64,000 nt of DNA from Epiperipatus broadwayi (GCA_028023455.1 JAQFVV010006246.1:4788363-4852362), one strand, 5' to 3'; positions 12,596 through 24,536 are shown, counted from the first letter of the stretch. Numbers and translations: made by a program. Notes: generated by a model not told the origin, from the sequence alone.

Positions 12596-12805
12596 ATGAT
12601 AAAAAAACAATGGAGGAAAAATATGTTTCATTGGCAAAATGACTACAGTAGAATTGGTGATAAATTGTATGATCAACAGAAGCAAATTCAATCCAGTGAA
12701 ACCAATAACAAAGTAAATGGCTATATTAAGTGTTATCAATGCAGCAAAGTGAACCCAGGGGATAGTATTTGTCAGTCCAGACTAATCTGTATCAATGAAC
12801 TATAA
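12596..12805 (+). CDS. 69-codon frame with Ly6/uPAR-like cysteine motif; possible isolated exon
   Basis: The C-terminal half reads GYIKCYQCSKVNPGDSICQS. An opening (I/L)KCYQC followed by a few polar residues and another cysteine is typical of the start of a mature Ly6/uPAR (three-finger) domain, as in quiver/CD59-like cell-surface proteins. In such genes this region is usually encoded by a separate exon. The N-terminal half here (rich in N, K and Q) would then be upstream intron. Only 3-4 of the 8-10 cysteines expected for the domain are present, and the frame stops shortly after LICINEL, so it is either one exon, a broken copy or coincidence. I saw no partner exon nearby. A degenerate retroviral zinc knuckle is less likely because no CCHC spacing is present. 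Confidence 0.25.
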   Translation: MIKKQWRKNMFHWQNDYSRIGDKLYDQQKQIQSSETNNKVNGYIKCYQCSKVNPGDSICQSRLICINEL

Positions 12806-13740
12806 AACTGCACATCCATAAAGTATTTCTAAATTGAAGGCATGAGTTTATTCTGATTTCCATTATGTAGTACTTAATAATAATATTCTTTAAATCTAAG
12901 CCTGCAATAGATAGCAAGATCTAAGTTAAAACTCACTATTATGAAAGAATATTTGTTGCTGTTACAAAACATATTTACAATGTGCTACCATATTATCTAC
13001 CTCCATAAAGAAATCAAAAGCTGTTAATCAATTAATTTACCAATATCAGTGGAATAAACTTTATAACTGACTGTGATTATTGTAACATTGTTTCTAGTAT
13101 AGGAATCTATCTACTTCAAACTATTATCGGTTTTGGGCAGGCTTTCTCAGGTTATTAGCATTGAAAATCATCATATCTCGAGCTTAACTAAAAGAGAAAA
13201 TAAATATTTATTTCTCTAAAACAGAAGGTAGCCAAAATGCTTACAGTTGTAAATAAAGCAGTGTTGTTGTTGTTCTTTTTTTTTGTAGTTGTTTTCAAAC
13301 AATATTTTTTTTTTTTGTAAAGGCCTAAAAAGTGCAATTTCATGTATATCTTTTATTTATTTCCTTTTTTATTCTATACTATCTACAAAAAAAAAATAGT
13401 GGATTGCAATTATTAATTCACATTAACATTCTTATAATATAGTCCAGAATTGAAATATTAATTAGACGAGAAAAAATAATTAATGACCCGTTTGAGAATA
13501 AATAAAATGCCTATTTGATATGCCAATCATCTTTATGTGTTTTTATTATTGTTTTTTTTTTTATATTATTGTTATTTATGCAAGACATTTTTTGTGTGTA
13601 AACTGTTGATTCGCTTTTCCTAAACATTAAAATAAAACATTTGTTGAATTAATAAAAATCAGCTTTTTGTTCTAATAGTTGTATCATCGCGTGTCACAAA
13701 GTTATAAATAAATATTTCTATTAAATAAGTGAAATTATTA
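12806..13740. other. A+T-rich stretch, homopolymer runs
   Basis: Several long T runs (for example 13,276-13,284 and 13,304-13,315). No gene, RNA or repeat boundary recognised. Confidence 0.5.
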
Positions 13741-13806
13741 TATCCCGAACTTTCTTCTTAGGCTTTTATGTGAGGTTGAATGGAATTGTCACAGTAGGGT
13801 AGATTT

Positions 13807-14040
13807 TACCTATAGGTTTATAAGTATTCCACTACAATGTGTAGAGATGAAACAATATATTCTAATGACATGATAGATTTCTAATAAATGAAATATCCAT
13901 AGTAGCCATGGGAAGGGCTTTACTTTCAAATTGTGATCTTCCTCATGAGTGGATAAGTCAGTAAATATGGCTGGTATTTGTGTTAGATTCCATACCAATG
14001 AGGACTTAGTCTGACCATCATCAACTAAAGAAATTGTAAC
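13807..14040 (-). pseudogene. Unrecognised coding-like frame
   Basis: The minus strand is open for about 75 codons, covering a 62-codon Met-started frame plus an upstream extension reading LVDDGQTKSSLVWN. The composition is protein-like (DLSTHEEDHNLKVKPFPWLL) and the base composition is less A+T-rich than the flanks. I do not recognise a family. It could be a transposon fragment or an exon. No neighbouring exon was found. Confidence 0.2.
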
Positions 14041-15835
14041 AGTTAAACAATTATTTTATACCCTCCTCTTTAGATGGGTACTTATCAGCCAATAGATTAA
14101 ACTGCAGTGGAATACACCACTACAATATCAACACAAAATTTTTATACAGTAGTAATTAAAATAATAAATACTTTGTAATTTTATTTCAATAAGTTTTCAA
14201 AGAAGTAGTGTTCAGATTAATAGTAGTCTAATCATAGACTTTCAATTTGCTTATGAGAATCCATATTTAAAGAATTTCTCATAAATGTTATTCAAAAAAA
14301 AATATTTATAATTAAGTACATTGGGATTTTTTTCTTACTTTTAATAAATTTTTTCCCAATATTTCACAAATAACAAACTAGCAAATATTTATTTCAAAAT
14401 GGATAAATATCAAATCTATTTTTTTTTTTGCTGATTTATTAATCTTTCATTAAAAAAATAACTATTTTCAACACAGATCACTAAAATGCATTTATAAGTT
14501 TTACTGAATTAAAAATACAAATCTCTGATACTTAAAACAAGTTAATTCAATACATTTTTCTTTGTTTATACAATCCTTTCTAATCCTAAATTTAATATTT
14601 TGGTTAGGTGATATTTTTTTTTATAGAAAAGATTCATTTATGAGTAAATATATATTTTGTTTAATGTTTAGAAATAAATTAATCCATTTTACAGATATTT
14701 ATTATTTTAATAAAGATCATATAAAATGAGACTAATTAGTAAAAACAATTTTGTTTGCAAGATCTAATTAACTTTTAAATCATATTAATTAGATTTTAGC
14801 ACAAAAAAATCTGAGATACAGTAGTATGCATTTTGGAATATTTAAATAATATAATACTTGTAGTAATATATTGTTCTGTATTGCCCTATATGTTGTACTA
14901 CTAATGTTAAATTTACTGCATTTGAGAAAGTATAAAATTTGTATTTTTTAAAAAAACATTTCAATTGGATGTTGAAAATAATTGAACAAGTAAAATGACA
15001 TTCAAAATTCTTAAAAATATATTAATAAATACTGCATTTTAAAAATATATATGGTATATGCTTTAAAATATTTTTAATTGGTTGCTCACATTCAAAACTT
15101 TTCCTGCTTTTTGGCTACTTTCATTTCTGTCTTTCATTCAAATTAGCAGAGCAAAGATGCAGATTGTGCATATATTTGGTATTTAATAAGCTTTCCAATA
15201 TTTTTTTCATGTTTTGCTAAATGGAAAGACTTTTTTAAATTATATTTTTAAATACCACCACCACACCAATAAATAACAGAAAACTTAGCAATAGTTTGTA
15301 AGCGATTAAAATTTAAGTTTTCTCTAATATTTTTCATTAGTATAATCTTTTTATAATATTATAGAAAAAACCCATCAAACCTCAAATAAATTATTTTGAA
15401 TAAGTTAAATTTTTGCACTACTATTATCTCCTACATATACATAAATAGTCTGCAATCTGTGCAATTAATTGCCCATAAATGTATGTGAATATAAATTGCA
15501 AACACCCTTAATGATACATATTTTACTCTTACAAATTACAAGTTATCAAAAATTATTTATAATAAACATTTGGGAATATATTATTTGTTTTATTAGGCAA
15601 GAAATAATATTCTTCATTATTGGAAACAAATGAATTATTGCATAAAAATAAAAAATATAAACATTATCATTTTTGACTACTGATTTCATAAATTACTGCA
15701 AATTGTTTTATTATATAATATTTTAACAATTTTTTCAGAATTATAATAAAGCTGTTATTAAAACTTCAATTTCAAATCTTATCTGTAAAAATATATAAAT
15801 ATTAATAAAGTAAAAACTTTAAAAATGTTTACCTT
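14041..15835. other. A+T-rich stretch with nothing recognised
   Basis: Very A+T-rich with no readable coding potential on either strand and no convincing repeat edges. Confidence 0.55.
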
Positions 15836-15843
15836 CTAGTTTT

Positions 15844-15930
15844 CTTTTTTTCTTCTCATGTGTCGTAGCATCGGCCGGGAAGCAAACTCGCTAACCCGGG
15901 ACAACTGCTCCGTTCTGACCTCTCGATCAC
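15844..15930 (-). mobile_element. tRNA-derived SINE, minus-strand copy
   Basis: On the minus strand it reads GTGATCGAGAGGTCAG (A-box-like), then a GTTGTCCCGGGTTAGC segment, GAGTTTGCTTCCCGGCC (B-box-like), and GATGCTACGACACATGAG followed by an A-rich tail. It is the same family as 23,552 and 48,904. The A-to-B box distance of about 60 bp suits a long-variable-arm tRNA (Leu/Ser type) as ancestor. The 8-bp flank CTAGTTTT occurs on both sides (15,836-15,843 and 15,931-15,938), a probable target-site duplication. It would be mobilised by LINE machinery. Confidence 0.7.
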
Positions 15931-15938
15931 CTAGTTTT

Positions 15939-16330
15939 TTAATTTTCATTTTATGATAATCATATTTTCTCAGTTTTATTGCTTTTCATAGAATATTAAC
16001 TTTGTGGAACTTATATTTTATCTGAGAATCTTTTTTTTAATACAATAAACTTTATTAATAGCAAATTATAAACAAGTGTTAGCATATATACATGAGGGGA
16101 AAAAAGGATTAACATAACATATGATACATAGCTTATAAAAATATAATCATTATGACTAGTGTTTGAGGGCAGATGAACAAGATTTAGTTTTAGTAGATGA
16201 ATGTATAAATTATATGCTTTACATCATTCTAAAATAATGTATAATTAAGAAAAATATTGTTCTGCTAAATTTTGCTCATAATATTTCTAAGTAAATATTT
16301 TAGAGCATATAAATATGCATTACACCATTC
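15939..16330. other. A+T-rich stretch with nothing recognised
   Basis: No coding, RNA or repeat feature seen. Confidence 0.45.
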
Positions 16331-16920
16331 TTTTCTGGCTAACGTTTTGGCAATTGGAGGGTTGATTGAAGATATCTGTTAGGATATATATATATATTTT
16401 TCAAATCTTTAGACGAAACACCAACTAAAGATTTAATATTATAATCATCCAACAGACCCGCATGCTTGATAGCATGATCTGTAAAAAAGGAACTATTTGC
16501 AAATGGAAGTGGAACCTAAGTAGAATAATAGATTCAGAATTGGACTAACTAAAGTTGCAATGTTTACTTTAGTTCTGATTTAGGGAAAAAATGGTTGAGA
16601 ACATATATTAAAACGACCTTTACAAATAAAAAAAAAACAAGCACTTGGAATTGATAGATGTGATGATGACCCCCAGATATGATTTTGTTGTGGACATGAA
16701 ATTTTTAACAAAGGTCCTGAAAAGATATATCCATGGACTATAGAAGAGCATTAACAATAATAACTTTTACCATAAGATAAAGCAATTTTGGGCATAAGGC
16801 TTTTATTTTTGTATTGAACTCATCGATAACCAGATGATGACTTCTATTTTCAATAAATTGATTGGAATTCCCAAAAAAGATAAGAATCCTGTAAACTGAA
16901 ATTGGTGAAAATTGTATTTT
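16331..16920 (-). pseudogene. Unrecognised coding-like remnant
   Basis: On the minus strand, around 16,510-16,350, an open stretch reads LPFANSSFFTDHAIKHAG and then LLDDYNIKSLVGVSSKDLKN, with normal protein composition. Further upstream on the same strand (about 16,760-16,600) another open piece reads GPLLKISCPQQNHIWGSSSH. The pieces are in different frames with stops between. No family recognised. Probably a decayed mobile element or processed gene fragment, but this is inference from composition only. Confidence 0.2.
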
Positions 16921-19208
16921 GAACCAAATTCAATATGGTAATTTTGGTAGCAACAAGCAAAATAACTAATCTATGCCATTTTTGTTCTATAGAATTTTTA
17001 AAATAAATGAGTCAAAAATACATTAGTACAGTAAAGCCAATTTATGGCATATGTGCCAAATTTGAAAAATAGATACATTAATTTTGGGGATTTGAACCCC
17101 TAATTATAAAAATAGAATACTGCAATCAAAACCAATTTTTATTAATAATTGGGGGGGAAATTGTAATAAAATTCAAATTCAATCAGTCAAACCAAAAAAA
17201 TAAAAATTTGTTTCATATTTAATCTAGAGATTTTATATTCAATTTATTTTGAGAATTAATTCGAAGCAAATTCATAACTGATTTTGACTTTCATTTTATA
17301 ATTGTGCATCCTTTTTTAAGGTTTGCATTTGCATTTGTCGCAAAAATTATTTTCACCAATGAAATTGATTTTTTTTTTTTTTTTTTAAATGTTATGTCAA
17401 AGTGATTCAATGTCAGAGTGATTCAAATTTGAAAAGTGTTCTGCTTAACTTCAAACATTAAAATTCTGATGAAAGCAATCCTTAGGTGAAAAAAACCTGG
17501 CACATGAATTATAAAACATTGGCCCTTTACACTAATAGATTATTTGCTGTATAAATGCCAAGATTAATCTTCTGATAAAGTATTACAAATTTTTTTTAAT
17601 GTAATGTTTTTTTTAAAAAACTCAGAATACTATTTCATCATTTAAAAAAGAAAATAATTTTTTGTTTATCACATACACATAAAATTATTTTTCCATGTGT
17701 TTTTTAAAGTTCTAAATGAGGATCAAAATTAATAAAATACAAATGAATCTAATAAAAACAAATTACTTTTTCATGAATTTATATCCAATTAAATTTCATA
17801 ACATAGTATTTGATATAAATTTAGAAAAATAAATTAAGTTCCATCAACATATTTTGTTGACTTTTGACTAAGATTTTTATCTATGAATGGAGTATGGTTG
17901 AGTTGAAATAATAACTTCATTCTGCTCAAACATTAATGAGATTAATATTTATATTCTTATAAAAATAACTTAATCAAATAATATCCTATAAGTGGAGATA
18001 ATAAAGCTTCACACTCACAATTAAGGACATTTTTGAATATGAGAATTATTGAATTGCATTAAAATTCACTGTTGCTATAAAGGTATAAATATTAAAAGTT
18101 GATGAAATGAAAAAAAAGTTATATTATTAATGTATATGCTGAATAAGACATTTAAAATGGAAATAATGTTTTGACTATGGAATATTAAATGAATTGTCTA
18201 CACAAAATGAATTTCTAATAAAAATATTAAAAAAAAACAACTAATTATTTTGCAGGAAATGATCGTGAAAATTGTGCAAATGTTGTTATAAGATTTTCCT
18301 AAATAATATCATACATATCAAGAAGCAGAGAATATTATTTTAAGCATATTCAATTTTGGAATTATACTTAGAAAAGGTTTCTTCTTTTCTTTATTATTCA
18401 CTATTTTTCTGTAATTGCTTTTGTAAACATTATTTGAAACTAATGTAACTAATTATAGACTCTTAAAATTGGCTTAGCAAGTGAAAAATGGAATTTTTTT
18501 TACAAAAATATAATTAAATGCTGAATTAAATTACTACCACAAATACATCTTGTTTATGTTATCTTTGCTCATTTATAGTTATAAATGAAAAATTAGTGCT
18601 TTATTATTATATAAAATTACATATGTTTATATAAACTAAGGCAAGTATATTTATTAGTCTCATATTCTATGTTTAAGATTAGTTTTAAATTTATCAAGGC
18701 AATCTTTCATCAGTGCAATATGTATGAGACACAAAACCTTATCATCATATAGTCACATATATTGATTTTTAAGCGCGCACATATAAATATAATTTGTTTA
18801 AAAATGTATCTTTATGTCAATTTATGATTCTTTATTAAATTAATATACTTAAGCTCACTTGACTGATTTTTCAAACAATAATTTTACATTTATATTTTGC
18901 ATAAGACTTTGAAAACAAAAAGACTACCATGCTGGTGTATGTGTATATATATATATTAAATATAAAATACAATACCCATTATAAAATATTATATATATAA
19001 ATAAATAAATTTTAAAGTAAATACAACACGTTAAAATTTATTTATATATATACAAATGTTAAAAGATAAAAACTCTTTAGATAACCCAGGCATTTCCAAC
19101 AACTCCTTATAGAGGATCAACAAAAGTAATTTTTACCAGCATTGCTTATTATTAGCTGTAAGAATTTGAAAATTATTACATCTACATTTTAATCTTGAGC
19201 TAAAAGTA
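16921..19208. other. A+T-rich stretch with nothing recognised
   Basis: Low-complexity A/T DNA, with a long T run near 17,370-17,387 and (TA)n patches around 18,945-19,050. No gene or RNA seen. Confidence 0.55.
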
Positions 19209-19721
19209 TATTATGGCTCAACTTATTTTCATATAATGAACTTGTCCAGATTCAATCTTATCTTGATTGGATTCAACATTCATCACTACAGACCAATGGT
19301 TATACATATATATATATATATATATATAGATAAAATATAGGCTAATAGGTGAAAATGTTCAGTGAGTGCATGCAGACAATTACCAAATAACTGTAAAAGC
19401 TGAATGGCAGTATGCACATTGAACTAGGTGCTAGATATTAAAACTGATATGAGGCAAGTTGTCACTATACATCTGGCAGAGTTACCATACTACCTAAGAT
19501 AAGTTGCTATTACAGCTGGAAATGTTAGGCACATCTATAAGGGCACATGAAAACCTTGCTTCAATAGCTGCATGGCAACTTCATGCTATACCTAGCTGTT
19601 GTATCAGATGAGCAGTATAACTGATGTATATATTTTAAATACATATTGTATCTAAGTTTAATAAATGTTTAATCATATTTGTGTCAGTCCATATTTATTC
19701 AGAGTTTATATAAACACAACA
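19209..19721 (+). repeat. 5' LTR of Gypsy copy 2
   Basis: About 513 bp. It shares with the 3' LTR the blocks TTATGG(C/T)TCAACTTA, GATTCAATCTTATCTTGA, GCTGAATGGCAG, the CTAGATATTAAA block, GGAAATGTTAGGCAC, CATGGCAACT and the end TATAAACACAACA. A (TA)n microsatellite at 19,303-19,328 interrupts it. AATAAATG near 19,660 is a candidate polyadenylation signal. Confidence 0.7.
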
Positions 19722-19944
19722 GATTTGGTGCAGTAAAACAGTTTTGCTCTCTACAAGCACAAAAATTATTTTCCCTCAAGGTTGGGAAATTTTTTTTTAA
19801 ATAGCCAAAATTGGCTCATTGGAAGAATTTGATCCAGGCTACCAAAAAAACTGACCAATCTATATGGATAGAGAGCCTATCTATTTGCAAGCAATCAGAT
19901 TTAAAACCTGAAATAAAAATTAGCAACATTCATAACAATATGGT

Positions 19945-20560
19945 GCATGGACATAAAATATTTTATGATCACAAGTGATTCCATCACTTACGATTGTGCT
20001 TGGTTTGGGGTTTTGGATAGAAAAAAAGCACTTATTGTCAGCATTTTTCTGTCCAAAAACTCTAATGATCAATGCAGTTACTATTTCAATCTCTATATAC
20101 AAACTGAGGGGAAGAAACCAAGAGATTTTGAGGTTGAACACAGTAAACTTGCATTTAGCCACAAGTTCAAGGATTTCTTAAACAAAATGCTAAGAGATCA
20201 TTACATTGGCAGAATGCATGTCCATAGGTTCAGGGTCAAATTATTAATGAATCCAAATACTACATGAGTTTGGAGCATTGCAAGCAGCTCTGATAAATCT
20301 ATCATGATTCAGATCACTCCATTAAATAAAAGTAATTCCCAGCATTAAAGCTATAGATTGGAAAATGAACCATTAAAAGCTTTTCTGATCAGAATAAGAT
20401 GAAGGGATCTACAATTGATAATATTGTGAGAATTTATTATAGATGGGACAAATCAAAATATGCACATACTAAAATGTCAACATCAGGATATAGTATGTAG
20501 AAATTGTAAATATGATCGTCACACAGAAACTACTTGTTTAAAAAGAAAAAACAAGTCATT
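19945..20560 (+). pseudogene. gag-like remnant with CCHC zinc knuckle
   Basis: A frame from 19,947 contains FKDFLNKMLRDHYIGRM, which has the look of the gag capsid C-terminal region (F...L.DR...G) of Gypsy elements. After frame changes, a 65-codon frame from 20,460 contains CRNCKYDRHTETTC at 20,496-20,537: C-x2-C-x4-H-x4-C, an exact nucleocapsid zinc knuckle. In LTR elements gag packages the RNA into a particle. Frameshifts separate the two parts, so no intact gag is left. Confidence 0.6.
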
Positions 20561-20689
20561 CATAAATTGGAAGAATCTTTTCCAAAAAAGTCAGAAGGAC
20601 AATATAAAATTTAATAAAATCAATGCTTGTGTAAATAATGTGAGAGGCATTGATTGATTTTATTTGAGATGCATTGATTCAGTTTTGAA

Positions 20690-20790
20690 ATGCAAAATTA
20701 TTATTAACGATATACTAATAACAATGGAACTAGATATCAGGTTTGTAGTGTCCATTATATCATAAAACACACAGGCTATCATTAATATAT
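20690..20790 (+). pseudogene. Retropepsin active-site remnant
   Basis: ACAATGGAACTAGATATCAG at 20,722-20,741 encodes TMELD followed by a disrupted T-G; directly afterwards the shifted frame gives CSVIIS. The pattern (xMELDTGSxxSVIS) is that of the retroviral-type aspartic protease. It lies where protease is expected, about 200 bp after the zinc knuckle. The copy at 2.4 kb shows the parallel SGSAVSL. Confidence 0.45.
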
Positions 20791-21436
20791 ATAAAAAAAT
20801 AATTACTGTCTGCATCCTAGAAGTAGAAAATTATTACTGATTATCACTCTGGGGCAAACAAGAGTTAAGTTACTATGCCTAATAAAACAATTCATTTGCC
20901 TCTTGATGCATGAGCTGGTAAGCACAGCAATTTAACAGGTCAATTACTTGGGGTTTATAATGATGAGAGTGAATCAGCTTACAAATAAAAGACATGATTA
21001 TTAATAAATTGAGCTTGAACCCTAGGGCAAAACTATCAGTTCTTAGGCCTAGTCAGCATGGTCATAAAAAAACAAAGTGCTAAAATGTGAATATATGCTC
21101 AAATACTATGTTAATGTTCAAGGGAACCATTAAATAGATTCTAGTTGTAATCAAATTTGTTGTTCAAATAGCAAATGAATACCACAGGCACAGAGACCAG
21201 CTCAGATTGAATTATGGCTAACCAAACTGAAAAGTTTACAAGGTTTAAAAACACCAGATCTGTTGATGAAGACACTAGACCTGTGGATGAAGACATTAGA
21301 TCAAAGTCACCACACCTACTGATGTAGACCCTGAACTTGATGATAATGGAACAAGACCCAAAGAAGCCAGGAAGCAACAAAGACATCCACCAATGTATGT
21401 GACTTCTCCAGGGCAAATTTTAGCCAGGGGTGGTAA

Positions 21437-22498
21437 TGTTATGGTTCAACTTACCTTCATATAATGAAGTTGTTCAGATTCAATCTTATCTTGACTAAAT
21501 TCAGCATTAATTGCTACAGACCATTGGCTATATGTATAGATAAAATATAACCAATGGCAGAAACAGGCCAATAGGTAAAGATGCTTAGTGAATCCAATCA
21601 CTCCCATTAATGAATGGGACATAGCTATAAATTGGCAATCCATTTACAGGTAAAGTGCAGACAGACCCGGATTTAAGGCGATTGGGCCCAATCGGGCCCC
21701 GCATCACCACCAAAATTAACAAAAAGTTATTTTTCGAAATATAAAGCAAATTGCTTTTGACGATAAAGGATAAATTATTCAAATTATTAAAAATATATTT
21801 AAGTTTGCATTGATGGATGAGATTTATTATTGTGTTTATTATGATATATATACATTATAATATAGAAAACGGATACCCGTGTCATTTTTGACTAACGTTT
21901 AATTAATCAGATAGTACTATCTTCTCTCTCAATTATTCTATTTTATATGCGTCTTATTCGTTTTTTGGCATGAGTCATTGTTGCGCTGCGCTCGCTATGA
22001 AGTAGATCTGGCTACTATCAAATGTCAATTGTTCATTTATTTAAATATTTAATATATAGAGGGCCCCGCAAAAAAAAATGCAATCGGGCCCCGCACTTAT
22101 TGGTTCCGGCTCTGAGTGCAGACAATTAAATAATTGTCAGAGCTGAATAGCAGTGGGCACAAATTGTTAAAACAGGAAAATTAATGTTGATCTGTAAGCT
22201 ACTAGATATTAAACCTGTCAGGGTGCAAGCTGAATGTCACAGTACAGATGGAAGTGTCACTATACCTATAAATGACACATATGACTATACAACTAGAAGT
22301 GTTAGAAACACCTACAAAGACACCTAAAGTTCTTTCGCTTTAATAGTTACATGGCAACTAGACATTATACTTAATCAACATATCAGGAAAACAGTACTGT
22401 ACAGTAAATGTATGTATATAATGTAATTAAGCTTAATAAACATATAATAGTACTTGCATAAGTTTATGCTTTTCCTGAGTTTATACAAACACATCTCA
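21437..22498 (+). repeat. 3' LTR of Gypsy copy 2, interrupted by a hAT-type element
   Basis: Starts TGTTATGGTTCAACTTAC after a purine-rich tract and ends near ACAAACACATCTCA. About 600 bp remain when the 453-bp insertion and the duplicated 8 bp are subtracted, somewhat longer than the 5' LTR because of extra sequence near 22,150-22,200. Confidence 0.65.
21662..22114. mobile_element. Non-autonomous hAT-type transposon nested in the LTR
   Basis: A 453-bp insertion with ends CAGACCCGG and CCGGCTCTG. Read inward these are CAGACCCGGA and CAGAGCCGGA, a short terminal inverted repeat. The 8-bp AGTGCAGA lies on both sides (21,654-21,661 and 22,115-22,122) and is present once at the equivalent place of the 5' LTR in recognisable form (GTGCATGCAGACAATTA). 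An 8-bp duplication with CAG... ends is the hAT superfamily signature. Both ends carry GC-rich GGGCCCCGC motifs unlike the host DNA. No transposase coding is present, so movement would need a transposase from elsewhere. Confidence 0.75.
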
Positions 22499-23330
22499 GT
22501 TTTATATAAATATGCTATTATTGCCGTTTTCAATTAAATAATGCTATTTTTTTGAAATGTAATACATCACAATTCTATATAATTATTTCCATAATTGTTT
22601 CATAAATCGTAAATCTGGTGTAATCGTGAGTTTTAATTTTATCATCACAAAACATTTTACCAGACAGCATTTAGTTTCATCTCATAGGGGAGATTACTCA
22701 CGAAGGGCACCACGGGAAGGTAACTGTCTGGACTTTGCCCCTCTTATAAATAACGTATTTTATATATGCTTAGCAACTAAAGAACAACATAATTTATATA
22801 AATAAAACAAGAGAAATTAATTATACTTTTTTCCCTCTTAAAAAAAAAAACAAATTCAAAAATTTTAATAAAATTCCACTAGAAACTAAATATGCACTTT
22901 TAAGTATTATAATCAAAATGATTTGAATTTTATGAAATTTTAACTAAATAAAATCCAGACAGAAAATTAGGAAGTTAACAGAATAAAAAAAAAAATTCAA
23001 ATAACAATACAAATGCTACTCAAAAATAAATAAATCTAATAAGTAATTAAAAAATAAAAAAATCTGCTTGCTTTGATGTATTTATTGATTATGAAGTCTT
23101 TTAATAATGAATATTCTATTCAGATATATATACTTGCCACTGATAGGACACCAGTGTTTTTCATTAAATTCAGAGTGTTATGTATATATATGATAGACTC
23201 AATCTCCTTAAAGGAAGATTTTAGCATTTCAAAAAACATAAAATGAAAGATAATATTTTTATAGATATAATAAACACCTCCATACTTCCCCATTCTTTTT
23301 AAATTCATATAAATAAAGATATAATAAAAG
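22499..23330. other. A+T-rich stretch with nothing recognised
   Basis: No gene, RNA or repeat boundary. A slightly less A+T-rich patch at 22,675-22,745 has no recognised identity. Confidence 0.5.
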
Positions 23331-23335
23331 ACAAA

Positions 23336-23386
23336 GGACCCCTAAGAGGCATTTCGTGCTGAACCAGTACTCATCAGTTGGCCCAG
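23336..23386 (-). ncRNA. Hammerhead ribozyme motif (family C)
   Basis: On the minus strand GGGCCAA is followed by CTGATGA, a 15-nt stem II hairpin GTACTGGTTCAGCAC (five of six pairs form around loop GTT), then GAAATGC. The downstream strand of stem I reads TTAGG, where the family has TTGG, so stem I is weakened. Core boxes are intact. Same family as 24.5, 24.7 and 58.2 kb. Activity of this copy is uncertain. Confidence 0.55.
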
Positions 23387-23551
23387 GTCACTATCTCTCA
23401 TATATATCTTTATTATATGCAAAGTATTTATCTAGAGTAAATTGTTACATTTTCATTTACCATTGTCAAACTCCCTCCATTCACAACTTTCAGCTATCCA
23501 TTTCAGATAAATACACCAATGATTGTTCTTTATAACTAAGAAGAATAAATA

Positions 23552-23660
23552 GTCTTGCGTTGTTAGCCGAGAGGTATCACAGCCACCATGCAAGCAAGTA
23601 GTTGGTTGTAGACGGTTGTGGGTTCACGTCCCGGCCGATGCTATGACACATGGAAAAAAA
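23552..23660 (+). mobile_element. tRNA-derived SINE with 11-bp target-site duplication
   Basis: TTGTTAGCCGAGAGGTATC (A-box-like) is followed 60 bp later by GTGGGTTCACGTCCCGG (B-box-like) and the family end CCGATGCTATGACACATGG with a short A tail. AAGAATAAATA flanks both sides (23,541-23,551 and 23,661-23,671). Compared with the other two copies the internal part is longer, so it may be a subfamily. Box spacing suggests a Leu/Ser-type tRNA ancestor. Confidence 0.75.
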
Positions 23661-24492
23661 AAGAATAAATACAGTACATGAATCATAAATTAAAATAGCA
23701 ATAGACATTCAATTGAATGGCATAATTGTTTTATTAAAATTGGATATGTAACATTCAATTTTATTTACTAGCACAGACATCGTATGTAATTTAAACAGAA
23801 GGGATTTATATCCTAGGCACATGCCTGTAATGTTATAATAGCAGAAGAATGTCTTGTTGAGTACCGAAGATACTCTCAAACAAAGTATAAAATATTTTTG
23901 CAAAGGTAAGAGCACCCATCTTATCTTTTGTACCTAAATTTAGTTATATAAACTAATCTAAAGCTTCTTAGTTTGAGAGCGTTCATAATATTAACACATA
24001 GTAAATTGAAAAATTTTGTAAATGTTAATACATAGAAATAAATGGATGTAAAGTGAATAAAAAAACATCTTCATGTTCTCAAATTTAGATGCTTTAAATT
24101 GACCTATATAAGTAAATTTTGGCAAAAAAAGGATAAGATGGCCACTCTTATCTTTTCAAAAGTCTCTATCTTCTTTTGAGTGCATCTTCAGTACTCAACA
24201 ACACTGTTTAGCTATTATAATAACAATACAGTACATGTATTTAGGGTATAAATTCCTTTTATTAAAATAACACATGATCTCTGTGCTAGTAAATAAAAAA
24301 GAATATTACATAATTTCTAATAGTTTGTAATATTAGTGTAATAACTGAAACACAGGCTTATTCTATACCTGTGTCTATATATTGTAATATATAGGGTATA
24401 TGAGCACAGACTTTCAGATGACCCGTCACTCTCCACTCAATCTAATAACCCTGATACACTCAAGCACATATATGCTGAAAAGATAAATAATC

Positions 24493-24536
24493 ACCAATAT
24501 ACGTATTTCATGCTAAACCAGCAATCATCAGTTGGT
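24493..24536 (-). ncRNA. Hammerhead ribozyme motif (family C)
   Basis: Minus strand: ACCAA, CTGATGA, a stem II hairpin with TGCT/AGCA and loop GGTTT, GAAA, stem III palindrome ATACGTAT, A at the cleavage position, then TTGGT pairing with ACCAA. The core is intact. Stem III reads ATAC/GTAT here while the 23.3-kb copy has ATGC; the palindromic form is kept. The outermost stem II pair is a U-U mismatch, so activity may be weak. Confidence 0.6.

Larger units (their letters stand above)
19209..22498 (+). mobile_element. Decayed Gypsy-type LTR retrotransposon (copy 2) with both LTRs
   Basis: An about 3.3-kb element (2.8 kb without the nested insertion): 5' LTR 19,209-19,721, a leader starting GATTTGGTGCAGTAAAAC (a plausible primer-binding site), gag-like coding to about 20,560, a retropepsin remnant near 20,725, the C-terminal end of pol up to 21,420, a purine-rich GCCAGGGGTGGTAA tract, and a 3' LTR from 21,437. 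The reverse transcriptase and most of the integrase are deleted. The two LTRs differ at many positions, so the insertion is old. It belongs to the family of the copy at 2.0-4.5 kb, which retains the integrase core. Confidence 0.8.

Noticed and set aside
17466-17510. CTGATGA followed by GAAAA, a possible hammerhead core
   Set aside because: The segment between them does not form a stem II hairpin, and no stem I or III partner is present.
19975-20181. Second plus-strand and the minus-strand frames over the gag region
   Set aside because: The gag-like signal and the later zinc knuckle support only the plus-strand element; these are overlapping shadows.
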